NCBI GenBank assembly: GCA_963575745.1
Contig: CAUYUJ010003048.1
Span: forward strand, 17,501 to 60,000
Length of the DNA: 42,500 nt
Source: Prorocentrum cordatum
Taxonomy: Eukaryota; Sar; Dinophyceae; Prorocentrales; Prorocentraceae
Reading direction: 5' to 3'
Of this stretch, positions 31,230-39,884 are shown piece by piece; position 1 is the first letter of the stretch, and every line of letters begins with the position of its first letter. The notes beneath the pieces were generated by a model. That model saw only the letters and a list, made by a program, of their open reading frames with translations. It ran no database searches and had not been told where the DNA came from. The translations under genes were made by a program, and so were the position numbers.

Positions 31230-31908
31230 CTCTGACCGATGAAGCCGGAGGGCGCTGCGGGTCGGAATGCCAACATGACTCGAGGCGTCCTTGCGTCTTG
31301 CCCGCTTCGGGCGCACAAGTGCTATGCCTGCTGCGGTTGGTCGATGCCTGCTCCGGATTAGCGCCGCCAAGTAGGGGCTCTGAGGGAGAGGGGGTCTCTG
31401 CTCGAGATATCTTCGCGATTTGCTTTCTGGGGTGCTTCAGTGCAATGCCTGGTCTGGTTTGCTCATGAGTGCCTGGATTAGTAACGTGAAGTGGGGCTCC
31501 GTGAAGAGGGGAAGGACGGGCCGCTCCAGACGTCTCTCAATTCTCTCGCAGGCGGGGCCCCAACACCAGACACCCGTACACTTTGCCCCTCGGAGGTGCT
31601 CTGAGCCTATGCTTTGTGCAGTTCGCCGATGAGCGCCCCCGATTAGTTGCGTGAGGCGGGGGCCCTTTAGAACGGGGGCTCCTGCTTGAGACGTCCTCGC
31701 AATACACGGATGAGAGACCCATTCGAGGCATTCTTACGATTTACCCCTCTGGGGGTGCTTAGGTGCTATGCCTGGTTCAGTTTGCTGATGGCCGCATCGG
31801 ATTGGTAAAGTGAGTTCGGGTCCCCATAAGGGGGGGCCCTCCGCTCGAGAGTTCCTCGCAATTCGCTCGCAAGCGAGGCGCCTGCTCGAGATGTTCTCAA
31901 TGTCGACG
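31230..31908 (+). repeat. degenerate ~120-165-bp tandem repeat
   Basis: GGATTAG-type unit starts at about 31,355, 31,475, 31,640 and 31,799 (spacings about 120, 165, 159). Units share a G-rich segment (GTGAAGTGGGGCTCC), CTCGAGA.GTCCTCGCAATTC and GGTGCTATGCCTGGTT. It is a different family from the 175-bp satellite. Frames are short. Confidence 0.6.
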
Positions 31909-31936
31909 CATGTGTGTGTGTGTGTGTGTGCGTGTG

Positions 31937-31987
<51 letters not shown>

Positions 31988-31994
31988 GCGTGTG
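31909..31994 (+). repeat. TG microsatellite
   Basis: TG repeats with a few CG interruptions, about 85 bp. Further TG runs occur at 32,222-32,243 and, joined to TA repeats, at 32,449-32,520. Confidence 0.95.
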
Positions 31995-32448
31995 ATTGTT
32001 GAATTGAGCTCGGACTGACCGCGTCCACGTGGCAGGACGCTGGTTTCTGGTTGCTGAGGCCGCCAGCGCTCCGGCCCTGCCGACTCGGCTGTCCGGGCCT
32101 CCTGTGCCCCTCTGCCTTCGGCCGCCCTCTTCTCTTCCGCCCTTCCTGGTGTGCCTTCTGGTGCCCTGCGCGGCCCGAAGGCTCTGCAGACGCGCTTGCA
32201 CCCTCCAGCCCTGCTGACAAAAGTGTGTGTGTGTGTGTGTGTGATGCTGCTTGGCGTCGCGGCTGGCTGCCACCCCTGCGTCCGCCTTGCCGCTGCTGGG
32301 ACTTGCCAGGGCGGGCCCGGCTTCCCGGCTTCCCGCCCGCGCACGGCGGCCTCTCCAGTTCCACCGTGCGCCCCGGCACAATTTGCATCTAGCGCGCTCC
32401 AGTGATGCCCGATCGACGGAGCAGTGACCTCTGCCCAACCGCCGACGT
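31995..32448. other. GC-rich unique segment
   Basis: About 450 bp around a short TG run, with a run of CCCT/GGC-rich sequence. Frames are open on both strands (Pro/Ala/Arg-rich) but nothing is recognisable. Confidence 0.4.
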
Positions 32449-32449
32449 A

Positions 32450-32490
<41 letters not shown>

Positions 32491-32530
32491 AATGTGTGTG
32501 TGTGTGTGTGTGTGTGTGGGTGAGCGCGCG
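32449..32530 (+). repeat. TA then TG microsatellite
   Basis: About 20 bp of TA followed by TG repeats broken once by AATG. Confidence 0.95.
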
Positions 32531-33242
32531 AGTGTGTATAGGGTAGTGATGATGCTGATGGGCTGTCGTGGTGTGATGATGTTGACGTGGGTATTGAGTG
32601 AATATGTATACGTGGTCATTGTATTATGAGGATGCTTGTGACGATGGTACTGGTTGTGTTTTATGCACGTGATGGAGATGCTGAGACGGTTCTGATGACA
32701 TGCTGGCGATGATGAGCGAACGGATGAGGACGATTGACATGATGATGACGGTAACGACTGCGATGACGGTGATGGTGTGACGATGATGATGGTCGTGGTG
32801 GTGACGAAAACGACGATGACATGTGGGATGATTTATATACTTTAGTCAAGACGTGCAAAAGGGTTAGGATGACGATGATGTTGGTGATGTTGATGATGAT
32901 GTTGCGAGCGCGTGAGTGTGCGTGCAATGATGGCGCTGATCATGATGATGACATCGTTGGTGCTGGTGATGATGATGCTGGTGACACTAATTCGGATTAT
33001 ACATATTGGGATGATGAGGATGATGCCGGCGATGATCATGCTTGTGATCACAGTTGAAACCACGCTGTTGCTTGTATGGCGATGGAAAACCATAGTGGCA
33101 ATTACAGTGATAATGGACTGATAACTATGATGGTGCTGATCATGCAAATGGTGATGGTGATGGTAAGGGTAACAGAGCTGATAATGGCAATTACGGTGAT
33201 CATGCTGATGATGCTAATCATTATGAGGATGTCAATGATGAT

Positions 33243-33273
<31 letters not shown>

Positions 33274-33276
33274 ATG

Positions 33277-33307
<31 letters not shown>

Positions 33308-33431
33308 TGATGGTGATGGTGATGCTGATGATGATGCTGCTGATGATGATGATGCTGATGCTGATGTTGATGCTGCTGATGATGATGATGGTGATGCTGA
33401 TGATGATGATGATGTTGATGATGATGAGGAC

Positions 33432-33511
<80 letters not shown>
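32531..33511 (+). repeat. GAT-rich microsatellite domain
   Basis: Nearly 1 kb of GAT/GGT/GCT trinucleotide-like sequence. It is degenerate on the left (32,550-33,200) and becomes a pure GAT array at 33,427-33,510. Frames give Met-, Asp- or Ile/Ser-runs depending on phase. These are not genes. Confidence 0.9.
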
Positions 33512-33512
<1 letters not shown>

Positions 33513-33656
33513 CGAGTGAGATCGAGTGTGAGATAGATCGAGTGAGATCGAGTGAGATCGATTGTGAGATCGATTGTGAGATCGATCGAGGGAGATCGAT
33601 CGAGCGAGACCGATACTGAGATCGATAGTGAGATCGATAGTGAGACCGATCGAGTG
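33512..33656 (+). repeat. GATCGAGTGA minisatellite
   Basis: About fourteen 10-12-bp units of GATCGAGTGA, GATCGATTGTGA or GATCGATAGTGA. It contains a dense series of GATC sites and starts exactly where the GAT array ends, so it probably grew out of it. Confidence 0.85.
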
Positions 33657-33729
33657 AGACGTTGGTTCCTCCCCCACCCGAACCTCCTTATCACCCGAAG
33701 GGTGGTCGTATAGGTGTATAAATATATAT

Positions 33730-33734
<5 letters not shown>

Positions 33735-33771
<37 letters not shown>

Positions 33772-33794
33772 AGAGATATAAAGAGAAAAATAAG

Positions 33795-33828
<34 letters not shown>

Positions 33829-33845
33829 AGGAGAGAGAGAGAGGA
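33735..33845 (+). repeat. GA microsatellite
   Basis: Two GA runs (33,735-33,765 and 33,799-33,843) separated by A-rich sequence. Unique AT-rich sequence follows to about 33,980. Confidence 0.9.
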
Positions 33846-34074
33846 ACATACAGGCATAAGTATACATATACCTATAGAGAAAGAGACATAAGGATACACA
33901 TTCAACCGAAGCATGCACATAGGTCCACGTACATGTGTCTAGTTGTTTGTGTATAAATAGATGTATGTAAACATATACAAATGAACGAGCGAGTTCTGCC
34001 GCCACTGGCAGAAGACCAGGGAGGGTCACTGGGGGTTCCCTCCCCCCGTCACGTGGGGTTCCAGCTCCCCTCTC

Positions 34075-34150
34075 CGGTACCTCATGAAAACGGGGGGGGC
34101 CACTACCGGTTCGAACCTCCCCCCTCTTCGTCGCCAGCATACGAACCCCC
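34075..34150 (+). repeat. left arm of inverted repeat around minisatellite
   Basis: ATGAAAACGGGGGGGGCCAC, TACCGGTTCGAACCTCCCCC and CGTCGCCAGCATACGAACC. The reverse complement of 35,215-35,290 is similar over about 65 bp, with GGTTCGAACC central in both. Confidence 0.5.
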
Positions 34151-34189
34151 CTCCTTTGCACTCTGGATGGAGGACTCAGGTGGGGACAT

Positions 34190-35212
34190 TGGTTGGGGTG
34201 GTGGTTGGAATGGTGGTGGGGGGGTGGGGACAGTGGGACAGTGGTGAGAGCACTGGGGGCAGTTAGGAGAATGGGACCGTGGTGGGGACGGTGGTGGGGA
34301 CAGTGGGGACAGTGCGACAGTGATTGGGGCACTGGCGGGGACAGAGGGGACAGTGGTGGGAACAGTGGGGACAATGGGACAGTGGTGGGGACATTGGGGA
34401 CAGTGCGACAGTGGTGGGGACGGTGGTGGTGGGGACAGTGGTAAGGGGACAGTGCGACAGTGGTGGTGACAGTGGGGACAGTGGTACAGTGGTGGGGACG
34501 GTGGTCGTGGGGAGGACGGTGGTGGGACAATGGGACAGTGGTATAGTCGGGACACTGGTGGGGACAGTGGGGGCATCGGGGCAGCGGTGGGGGTAGCGGG
34601 GATTTTGGGACGGACAGTGGTGGGGAAAGTGGGACCAGTGGGACAGCGGTGGGGACAGTGGGGAGAGTTGGACCGTGGTGGGGACAGTGGTGGGGATAGT
34701 GGGAACAGTGCGACAGTGGTGGGGGCACTGGTGGGGACAGTGGGGACCGTGTTGGGAGCAGTGGGGACAGTGGGGCAGTAGGGTCAATCGGACAGTGGTG
34801 GGGACGGTGGTGGTGGGGACAGTGGTGAGGGCGGTGGTGAGTACGGTGGTGGGACAATGGGACAGTGGTGCAGTGGTGGGGACACTGGGGACAGTGGGAA
34901 GGTGGTGGGATCAGTGGGGACAGTGTGACAGCATAGTTAGTGGGACAGCGGTGGGAACAGTGAGGACAGTGTGACAGTGGTGGGGACAGTGTGGACAGTG
35001 GAGGGGACAGTGGGGAGAGTTGGACCGTGGTTGGGACAGTGGGGACAGTGCCACAGTGAGGGGGCTTTGGTGGGGACAGTGGGAAGGGACAGTGGTGGGA
35101 ACAGTGGGGACAGTGGGGCAGTGGTGGGGACAGTGGGGACTGGGGACGGTGGTGGGGACGGTGGTGGTGGGGACAGTGGTGAGGGGGTGGTGAGGACGGT
35201 GGTTGGGACCTG
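34190..35212 (+). repeat. 1-kb G-rich minisatellite
   Basis: Built from GTGGGGACA and GTGGTGGGGACA units, with variants such as GTGCGACA and GTGGGACA. The G-rich strand is the plus strand throughout. Runs of four G every 9-12 bases could form G-quadruplexes. Long frames of either strand (His/Pro/Ser or Gly/Trp/Thr) are by-products. Confidence 0.9.
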
Positions 35213-35214
35213 GG

Positions 35215-35290
35215 AGTCGTTTGCTAGCGGCGAGTGTGAGGGGGATGGGTTCGAACCGTTAGTGACCCCTCCGGGTTTTCCAGTGGGGGG
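35215..35290 (-). repeat. right arm of inverted repeat around minisatellite
   Basis: On the minus strand: GAAAACCCGGAGGGGTCACT, AACGGTTCGAACCCATCCCC and CGCCGCTAGCAAACGAC, matching 34,085-34,147. A G24 run follows at 35,310-35,333. Confidence 0.5.
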
Positions 35291-35299
35291 CGGGGGGTT

Positions 35300-35660
35300 C
35301 GAAACGGTAGGGGGGGGGGGGGGGGGGGGGGGGTTCGGGTGGTGGGGTTGCCGGGGGACCAGGGGAGGGGGGGGAAGGGTTTCGAGCAGGGGGGATTTTC
35401 GGACGGGGGGGGACCCCCGCGCTCCGGAGGAAGAGGGGCGGGGAATTTTCCACAACACATCGGCGGTGGATCATGCTCTCTCTCTCTCTCTTTCTCTTTC
35501 TCATGCGTATAGATATATGTAGAAACTATATAATACATATTACGTACAGAGACTACGATAAAGAGCGAGAGAGAGAGAGAAGGCAAGAGAGAGAGAGAGA
35601 GAGAGATATAGGGAGATAGAGAAACAGAGAGATGGGGAGAGGGAGACACTGGAGGGTTAA
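35300..35660. repeat. poly-G, CT and GA tracts
   Basis: G24 (35,310-35,333), further G-rich sequence to 35,440, a short CT run (35,475-35,500) and GA runs (35,565-35,610). No coding signal. Confidence 0.8.
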
Positions 35661-35725
35661 GAGGGTGAGGAGGTGAGGTAGAAGTGGCTCCTGCGCGGGA
35701 GCGTCCAGAGAGAACAGAGACCCCA

Positions 35726-35990
35726 CCCAGGAGTTCGGGAATGATACGAAAGTGGGAAAGGAGAGCCTTCAAACGGCACAACATCGCTCCATGACGGGCC
35801 ACGATGCCACGATGCCCTCGAGAAAACCCTTCAGAGCCCAGGGAGCCCCAAAGAGGGCTCTAAGAGGACCCCCAGCCGGGCCCCCAAAGGCCCCAGCCAT
35901 GTGTTTTCTTGACCTTTGCGCATGTTTTGTTCCTGACATTCTCCCAGGAGTTCGGGAAACAGGCGAGGAAGCGGGAAAGGAGGCGTCGAC
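35726..35990 (+). repeat. pair of ~40-bp direct repeats
   Basis: CCCAGGAGTTCGGGAA, then GTGGGAAAGGAG at 35,726-35,770; the same start and GCGGGAAAGGAG at 35,943-35,985. The copies are about 217 bp apart. The segment between has CCCCAAAG.GGGCT-type short repeats. Confidence 0.55.
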
Positions 35991-35999
35991 GACGACGAC

Positions 36000-36252
36000 G
36001 ATCACGACGACGATGACGACGACGACGGTCCGACGTCGAACCCTCGCGGCCCGCGTGGCCTCGTCGGCGCGCGCCGCGTCCTCGCGTGCTCGTCAGCACC
36101 GCGCACGCCGCGAGCTGTCCTGGGCGGCCGCCCGGCACGCCGTGCCCTTCTGGGGGGCGCGGCGGCGCTGGGCGGCCATGGCGGTCCGCGCGGCCGTTCA
36201 GCCGCTGCAGGGCTACAAGCGGCACATCGTCAGCGAGCTCTTGGCCGACAGG
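36000..36252 (+). CDS. possible exon of an unidentified Arg-rich protein
   Basis: Within a longer open frame, the stretch RRELSWAAARHAVPFWGARR, RWAAMAVRAAVQPLQGYKRH and IVSELLADR has a more protein-like composition than its simple-sequence surroundings. It could end at a GC-type donor (GACAG/GCGAGC at about 36,251). The opposite strand is also open. No family is recognised. It may be a chance frame in GC-rich DNA. Confidence 0.25.
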
Positions 36253-36257
36253 CGAGC

Positions 36258-36360
36258 TCAGAGGAGGAGGATGAGGATGAGGATGAGGATGAGGATGAGG
36301 ATGATGATGAGGAGGAGGAGGAGGAGGAGGAGGAGGAGGAGGAGGAGGAGGAGGAGGACG
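36258..36360 (+). repeat. GGATGA/GGA microsatellite
   Basis: GATGAGGATGAGGATGAGGA followed by pure GGA repeats. Frames encode Arg-Met or Leu/Pro/Ser runs depending on phase. Confidence 0.95.
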
Positions 36361-36582
36361 AAGGGGAGGTCTAAGGCAGTTTGGGGGGAATGGAAGGTTT
36401 CGGGGCTCGGGCCGTTCTCTCGGACCTTCATCCTCCTCTTGCTCGCTCCCGAGGAGGAAGAGGTGCCCATACCGCTGCCCTCTTCTCGTCCTCTCCCTTC
36501 TCGGGCCTCTTCGGAGGCCCTCGCCGCCACCGCTGGGCTCGCCTCGGAGTCCTGGGTGAGAGCGCACCCCGGGAGGTATGCG

Positions 36583-36620
36583 CCTGCAGGAGGAGGAGGA
36601 GGAGGAGGAGGAGGAGGAGG

Positions 36621-36652
<32 letters not shown>

Positions 36653-36740
36653 CAGGAGGAGGAGGAGGAGGAGGAGGAGGAGGAGGAGGAGGAGGAGGAG
36701 ATGGCCACGTCTGAGGAGGAGGAGGAGGAGGAGGAGTTGC
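36583..36740 (+). repeat. GGA/GCA microsatellite
   Basis: GGA repeats with an inner block of GCAGGA repeats (36,622-36,655). It reads as poly-Glu/Gln in one phase. The flanking 36,361-36,582 and 36,741-36,980 are GC-rich with no recognisable gene. Confidence 0.95.
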
Positions 36741-36988
36741 GGTATGGATACCTTTTGGTGCCCCCGTGGGCGGCGAAGGGAGCCGTCGGTGTGGGCAGCG
36801 CCGGCGCCCGCGCGCGACCCGCCCGCGCGAGGGCGCGCGCGCGGGGGCCCCGCTCGGCGCACAGCGGGCCGCGAAGGGCGGCCCGCGTGAGGTCTCCGCG
36901 TGAGGCCTCCGCGCCGTGGTCGCGTGAGGCCCCTTTTCCCTGCGTCGCCAGGGCGTCGGCGGCGCGCAGGGTGTAGCGCACGTCCATC

Positions 36989-37197
36989 TGGACGCCCGAA
37001 ATGGGTACGGAAAGAATGGGTACAATGCCCAGCAGCAGTCCCTGTTCGTTTTGAGCAGGACTCGCTGTCCGCGCCGCCGCGGCCTGTGTCCATTCGAGAC
37101 AGAAGGCCGCCTGCCCAACAGCGGCCGCTGTTGGTTTGGGACAACATTTGTTGTTGGGCATTGTACCCATTTTGTCAGTACCCATTTCGGGCGTCCA
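36989..37197. mobile_element. 209-bp foldback (MITE-like) element
   Basis: Terminal inverted repeats of about 48 bp. Left: TGGACGCCCGAAATGGGTAC, ATGGGTACAATGCCCA. Right (reverse complement): TGGACGCCCGAAATGGGTAC, ATGGGTACAATGCCCA. Internal sequence is about 110 bp, also partly self-complementary (AGCGGCCGCTGTTGG). GTCCA occurs just outside both ends (36,982-36,986 and 37,200-37,204), possibly a target-site duplication. There is no coding capacity, so it needs enzymes from elsewhere. Confidence 0.7.
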
Positions 37198-37394
37198 AAG
37201 TCCAGGGGCCCCCCTCCCCCTTTTTTCCCGCCGTCATCGTTTTCGTATGTGTGCCTGGGGCACCGCAGCCGAAGGCATGCCTTCCTGGAAGTGCACGGCA
37301 GGGTACTCGCCGGTCCTCTTCCCTCCTCGTCAGGGGGCGGGCGGAGGCCCAATCCACTTTTGACGCTCTTCTTCAGCGGCGAGCGAAGGGCAAA

Positions 37395-37530
37395 GGAAAA
37401 GGCCTTCTCAGAAGGCTCGGAGGTCCCCCATGCTTCTGAGAAGTTTTCTAAGCATTCCCGGAAGACAAACAACCTCTCAGAAGGCGCGAGGGCTTTGAGA
37501 AATCCCGCCGCCTTCTGAGAAGGCCTTCTC
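37395..37530. repeat. dispersed TTCTCAGAA palindromes
   Basis: CCTTCTCAGAAGG near 37,402, CTTCTGAGAAG near 37,433, CTCTCAGAAGGC near 37,473 and CCTTCTGAGAAGGCCTTCTC near 37,510. A further CTCTCAGAAGGCC lies at 38,037. The motif alternates orientation, so the RNA could fold in several ways. Confidence 0.55.
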
Positions 37531-37545
37531 CTTGTCATTTCCCCC

Positions 37546-37820
37546 CCTCGCTTATCGCAGATTCCTCCTTCATGTTTGCACCTACTTCTTCCGACCGACG
37601 TGTATTTTCCTCACCGCATGAGCGCCTGCTGGTTTGCCACCTGCAGGCGCCCCACGCGGGCGATGAGCTGGCTTGGACGAGCCCCCAAAAATTTCCATGG
37701 ACCGGCTTTGAGCGGACTCTGGTTGGCCAGAAGAGTAGTGGATGCGGACTTCGAATAACCTCGTCTCTAAGAGGCTCTCACTTTGCCCGAAACTTTCCCA
37801 GGAGCATCCAAGGTCTCTCT
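37546..37820. other. segment upstream of RSPH14 exons, no gene called
   Basis: An 84-codon frame (37,572-37,826) is open on the plus strand but resembles nothing I know. It could hold an upstream exon or leader of the RSPH14-like gene; no splice pair is convincing. Confidence 0.35.
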
Positions 37821-37828
37821 AAGTAGCC

Positions 37829-38020
37829 TTAAGTCGGGCCTGTTCCCCATACAGGGGGACTTTCGACGAAAAATTAAAAATACCCCCCAAATAGTCCAAA
37901 ACTAGTCCAAAACTAGTCTGGGGACTATTTTTGAGTATTTTTTGACCTTTTGGGGATATTTTTGGGGTATGTTTTATTTTTCGTCGAAAATCACCCTGTA
38001 GGGGGACAGGCCCGACTTAG
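37829..38020. mobile_element. 192-bp foldback MITE, copy 1
   Basis: Flanked by a perfect 8-bp target-site duplication AAGTAGCC (37,821-37,828 and 38,021-38,028). Ends are TTAAGTCGGGCC and GGCCCGACTTAG. The inverted repeat extends about 57 bp through TACAGGGGGA and TTTCGACGAAAAAT. It is non-coding. It lies directly upstream of the first RSPH14 exon seen. Confidence 0.85.
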
Positions 38021-38086
38021 AAGTAGCCCCGCTGCTCTCTCAGAAGGCCACTGCCCTCGCCCGCCCCCTTCTGCGTGCCGCCCAAG

Positions 38087-39864
38087 GTACCCGTACCTGG
38101 AGGATATCACCGGCCACCTGAAGAAGGACGACATCAGCACCGCCTTTGGCGACCGCCTGTTTCCGCGGCTGGTGGGGCAGCTCGAGGATAAGGACGTGGC
38201 CCCGGAGAAGCTCGTGGACGCGCTCTGTTTGGTCTCAGCTAGCGAGCAAGCCACACACAGACACAAACATAAGCATAAGCTTCGGACGTCCGCGGACAGG
38301 CGCGCTTCGCGCGCCAGGGTGTGGGCGGGGGCCCAGCGGGAGGATCGTCCGTGGCCGTCCGAAGCCCACGTCGGCGAGGTTGTTTTTGTTCCGCAGGTCT
38401 GCGACCTGTGCTCGCACCAGGAGCTCAAAGCGCAGGCCATAACGTCCGACGTCGCCGCGGCCGCCACCAACCTCCTGATGCACGACTCCATCGCCGTGCG
38501 CCAGGAAGCCTGCCGCGTCATCTCCAGCGTGGTGCTGCTGATAGGTTGCCAGGGGTAACGTTTTGGGGGGGACGAGTCTCAGGGAGTGATGCATCGACCT
38601 CCAATTCCGGTAGCAAATCATGGGAGCCTGATATGACCTCGTAATTCTGTCTTTAGCGTCGATTAGCGTCCAGCAGCGTCTGGGAGTCGATGAGACAGCG
38701 CCGATTTAGCGTTGATTCGCGTCGATCTAGCACCGATTAGCGTCGATGTAGCGTCGACCAGCGTCGATTCGCAAGAGCCGACAAGATGGCACGGGAGGCT
38801 CCCATGAGTTGCCACCGGACCCACTCGCCCACTCGCGAAGACGAAGAGGGGCATTCGCGCAGACAGTGGGATGTCCGCGCGGATCTCTTGGATCGGCGCT
38901 GGGCCTCCCTGGCAGCGCCTCTGGCGCCGCCCTTTGGGGCGCTCCGTCCGCCACCTCGAAAGCCAGGCGGACATACACTTAAGTCGGGCCTGTCCCTCTA
39001 CATGGGGGCAGATCCAAAAATAGTTCAAAAATAGTCTGGAGACTATTTGTTGAGTACTTTTGGACCCTTTTGGATCACTTTCTGGGTATGTTTTATTTTT
39101 CGTGGAAGTACCCCTGCAGGGGGACGCGCCCGACTCAAACATACATGCGAAGACTTCGGCCCGTGCCGGTGATCCTCTGCGCCCATCGTCGACGCACGGG
39201 GGCCCGGCAGCCCGCCCCCCGCCCAGGACTCTTGTGCAGCTCCTCGCCGTCGAGGGCCCGGCGAGCCGTCGGCGGTGCCCCCTCCGCTGCCGGGGCGATG
39301 CTCCTCCCCCTCTTGGCTTAAGTCGGGCGCGTCCCCCTACATGGGGATTTTCGACGAAACATGAAAAATACTCCAAAAATGCTCCAAGATGGTCCAAAAA
39401 TATTCAACAAATAGTCCCCAGACTATTTTTGGACCATTTTTCGATTATTTTTTGGGTATTTTTCATTTTTCGTCGAAAATCTCCCTGTAGGGGGGCAGGC
39501 CCGACTTAACTCTTGGCCTGAAGTCGGGCATGTCCCTCCATAGGAGGTATGTTCAAGAAGAGTCAGGCAGTAGCCTGGGGGCGCTGCTTCGGCTGTCCTT
39601 GGAATCTCTTTGGCGTACACTTTTTTGGGCAATGTTTTTGGTTTTCCTCCATAATCCGCCTGTAGGAGGACATGTCCGACCTGCCCGACCTGATTTTAGC
39701 CGATTTCCCCCGAATGCCCCCCCTCTTAGGTGGCCGCAGCAAGATGCCCACGGGCAATCAGAACCTCCCCAGAGCCATCACGGGGATCCTCGGGGCGGGT
39801 CCGGCGCTCCCCATGCTGATCAAGCTTCTCCTGGGCTGCGACGACGCGGTCGTCAAGAGGATGG
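38087..39864 (+). CDS. RSPH14: RSPH14-like armadillo radial-spoke protein, partial
   Basis: Radial spoke head 14 homologue (RTDR1 family), an armadillo-repeat protein of motile cilia and flagella. Three exons join in frame: 38,087-38,231, 38,397-38,544 and 39,730-39,864 (last end tentative). Intron 1 (165 bp) starts GTCTCA and ends CCGCAG; intron 2 (1,185 bp) starts GTTGCC and ends CTCTTAG. Exon 1 reads YLEDITGHLKKDDISTAFGD then RLFPRLVGQLEDKDVAPEKL, matching the family start (AFG.R.LP.L...L...D). Exon 2 gives VCDLCSHQELKAQAI, then LLMHDSIAVRQEACRVISSV, an armadillo unit. Exon 3 gives GRSKMPTGNQNLPRAITGIL and MLIKLLLGCDDAVVK. The first exon begins after an acceptor AG with one base of a split codon, so upstream exons are missing. 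Downstream exons were not found in the remaining 2.6 kb. It could be another armadillo protein, but start, spacing and AFG block favour RSPH14. Confidence 0.65.
38655..38772 (+). repeat. degenerate GCGTCGATTA minisatellite in intron
   Basis: About ten 10-13-bp units such as AGCGTCGATTAGCGTC, GATTCGCGTCGATCTAGC and GATGTAGCGTCGACCAGC. It lies in intron 2 of the RSPH14-like gene. Confidence 0.7.
38979..39138. mobile_element. 160-bp foldback MITE, copy 2
   Basis: Flanked by ACATACAC (38,971-38,978) and ACATACAT (39,139-39,146), an 8-bp duplication with one change. Ends are TTAAGTCGGGCCTG and the complement of it in GCGCCCGACTCAA. It is shorter than copies 1 and 3 and lacks part of the left inner arm. 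It lies in intron 2. Confidence 0.8.
39318..39509. mobile_element. 192-bp foldback MITE, copy 3
   Basis: Perfect 8-bp duplication CTCTTGGC at 39,310-39,317 and 39,510-39,517. Ends are TTAAGTCGGGCGCG and GGCCCGACTTAA; inner arms contain GGGGATTTTCGACGAAA and TTTCGTCGAAAATCTCCC. It is the same length as copy 1. It lies in intron 2. Confidence 0.85.
39519..39683. mobile_element. diverged MITE, copy 4, abutting copy 3
   Basis: Ends TGAAGTCGGGCATGTCCCTC and GAGGACATGTCCGACCTG are inverted repeats of each other, but the inside (GAGTCAGGCAGTAGCC..) is unlike copies 1-3. It begins one base after the duplication of copy 3. No target-site duplication is visible. It is probably an older or internally replaced copy, 46 bp upstream of exon 3. 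Confidence 0.6.
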
Positions 39865-39884
39865 GTCCGTGCTTGTCTCGCGCA

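Noticed and set aside
33076-33920. Open frames rich in Met/Asp or Ile/Ser in the GAT region
   Set aside because: Trinucleotide repeats give open frames in several phases; no unique protein sequence.
34105-35262. GGTTCGAACC, resembling a tRNA B box, in both inverted arms
   Set aside because: No A box at the right distance and no cloverleaf; the motif is a self-complementary decamer.
33691-35458. Long minus-strand Pro/His/Ser frames over the G-rich minisatellite
   Set aside because: Repeat translation; all phases are similarly open, no domain.
35752-37538. Overlapping frames of 240-440 codons on both strands
   Set aside because: They run through GGA microsatellites and the foldback element. 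Only the short stretch before 36,252 looks protein-like.
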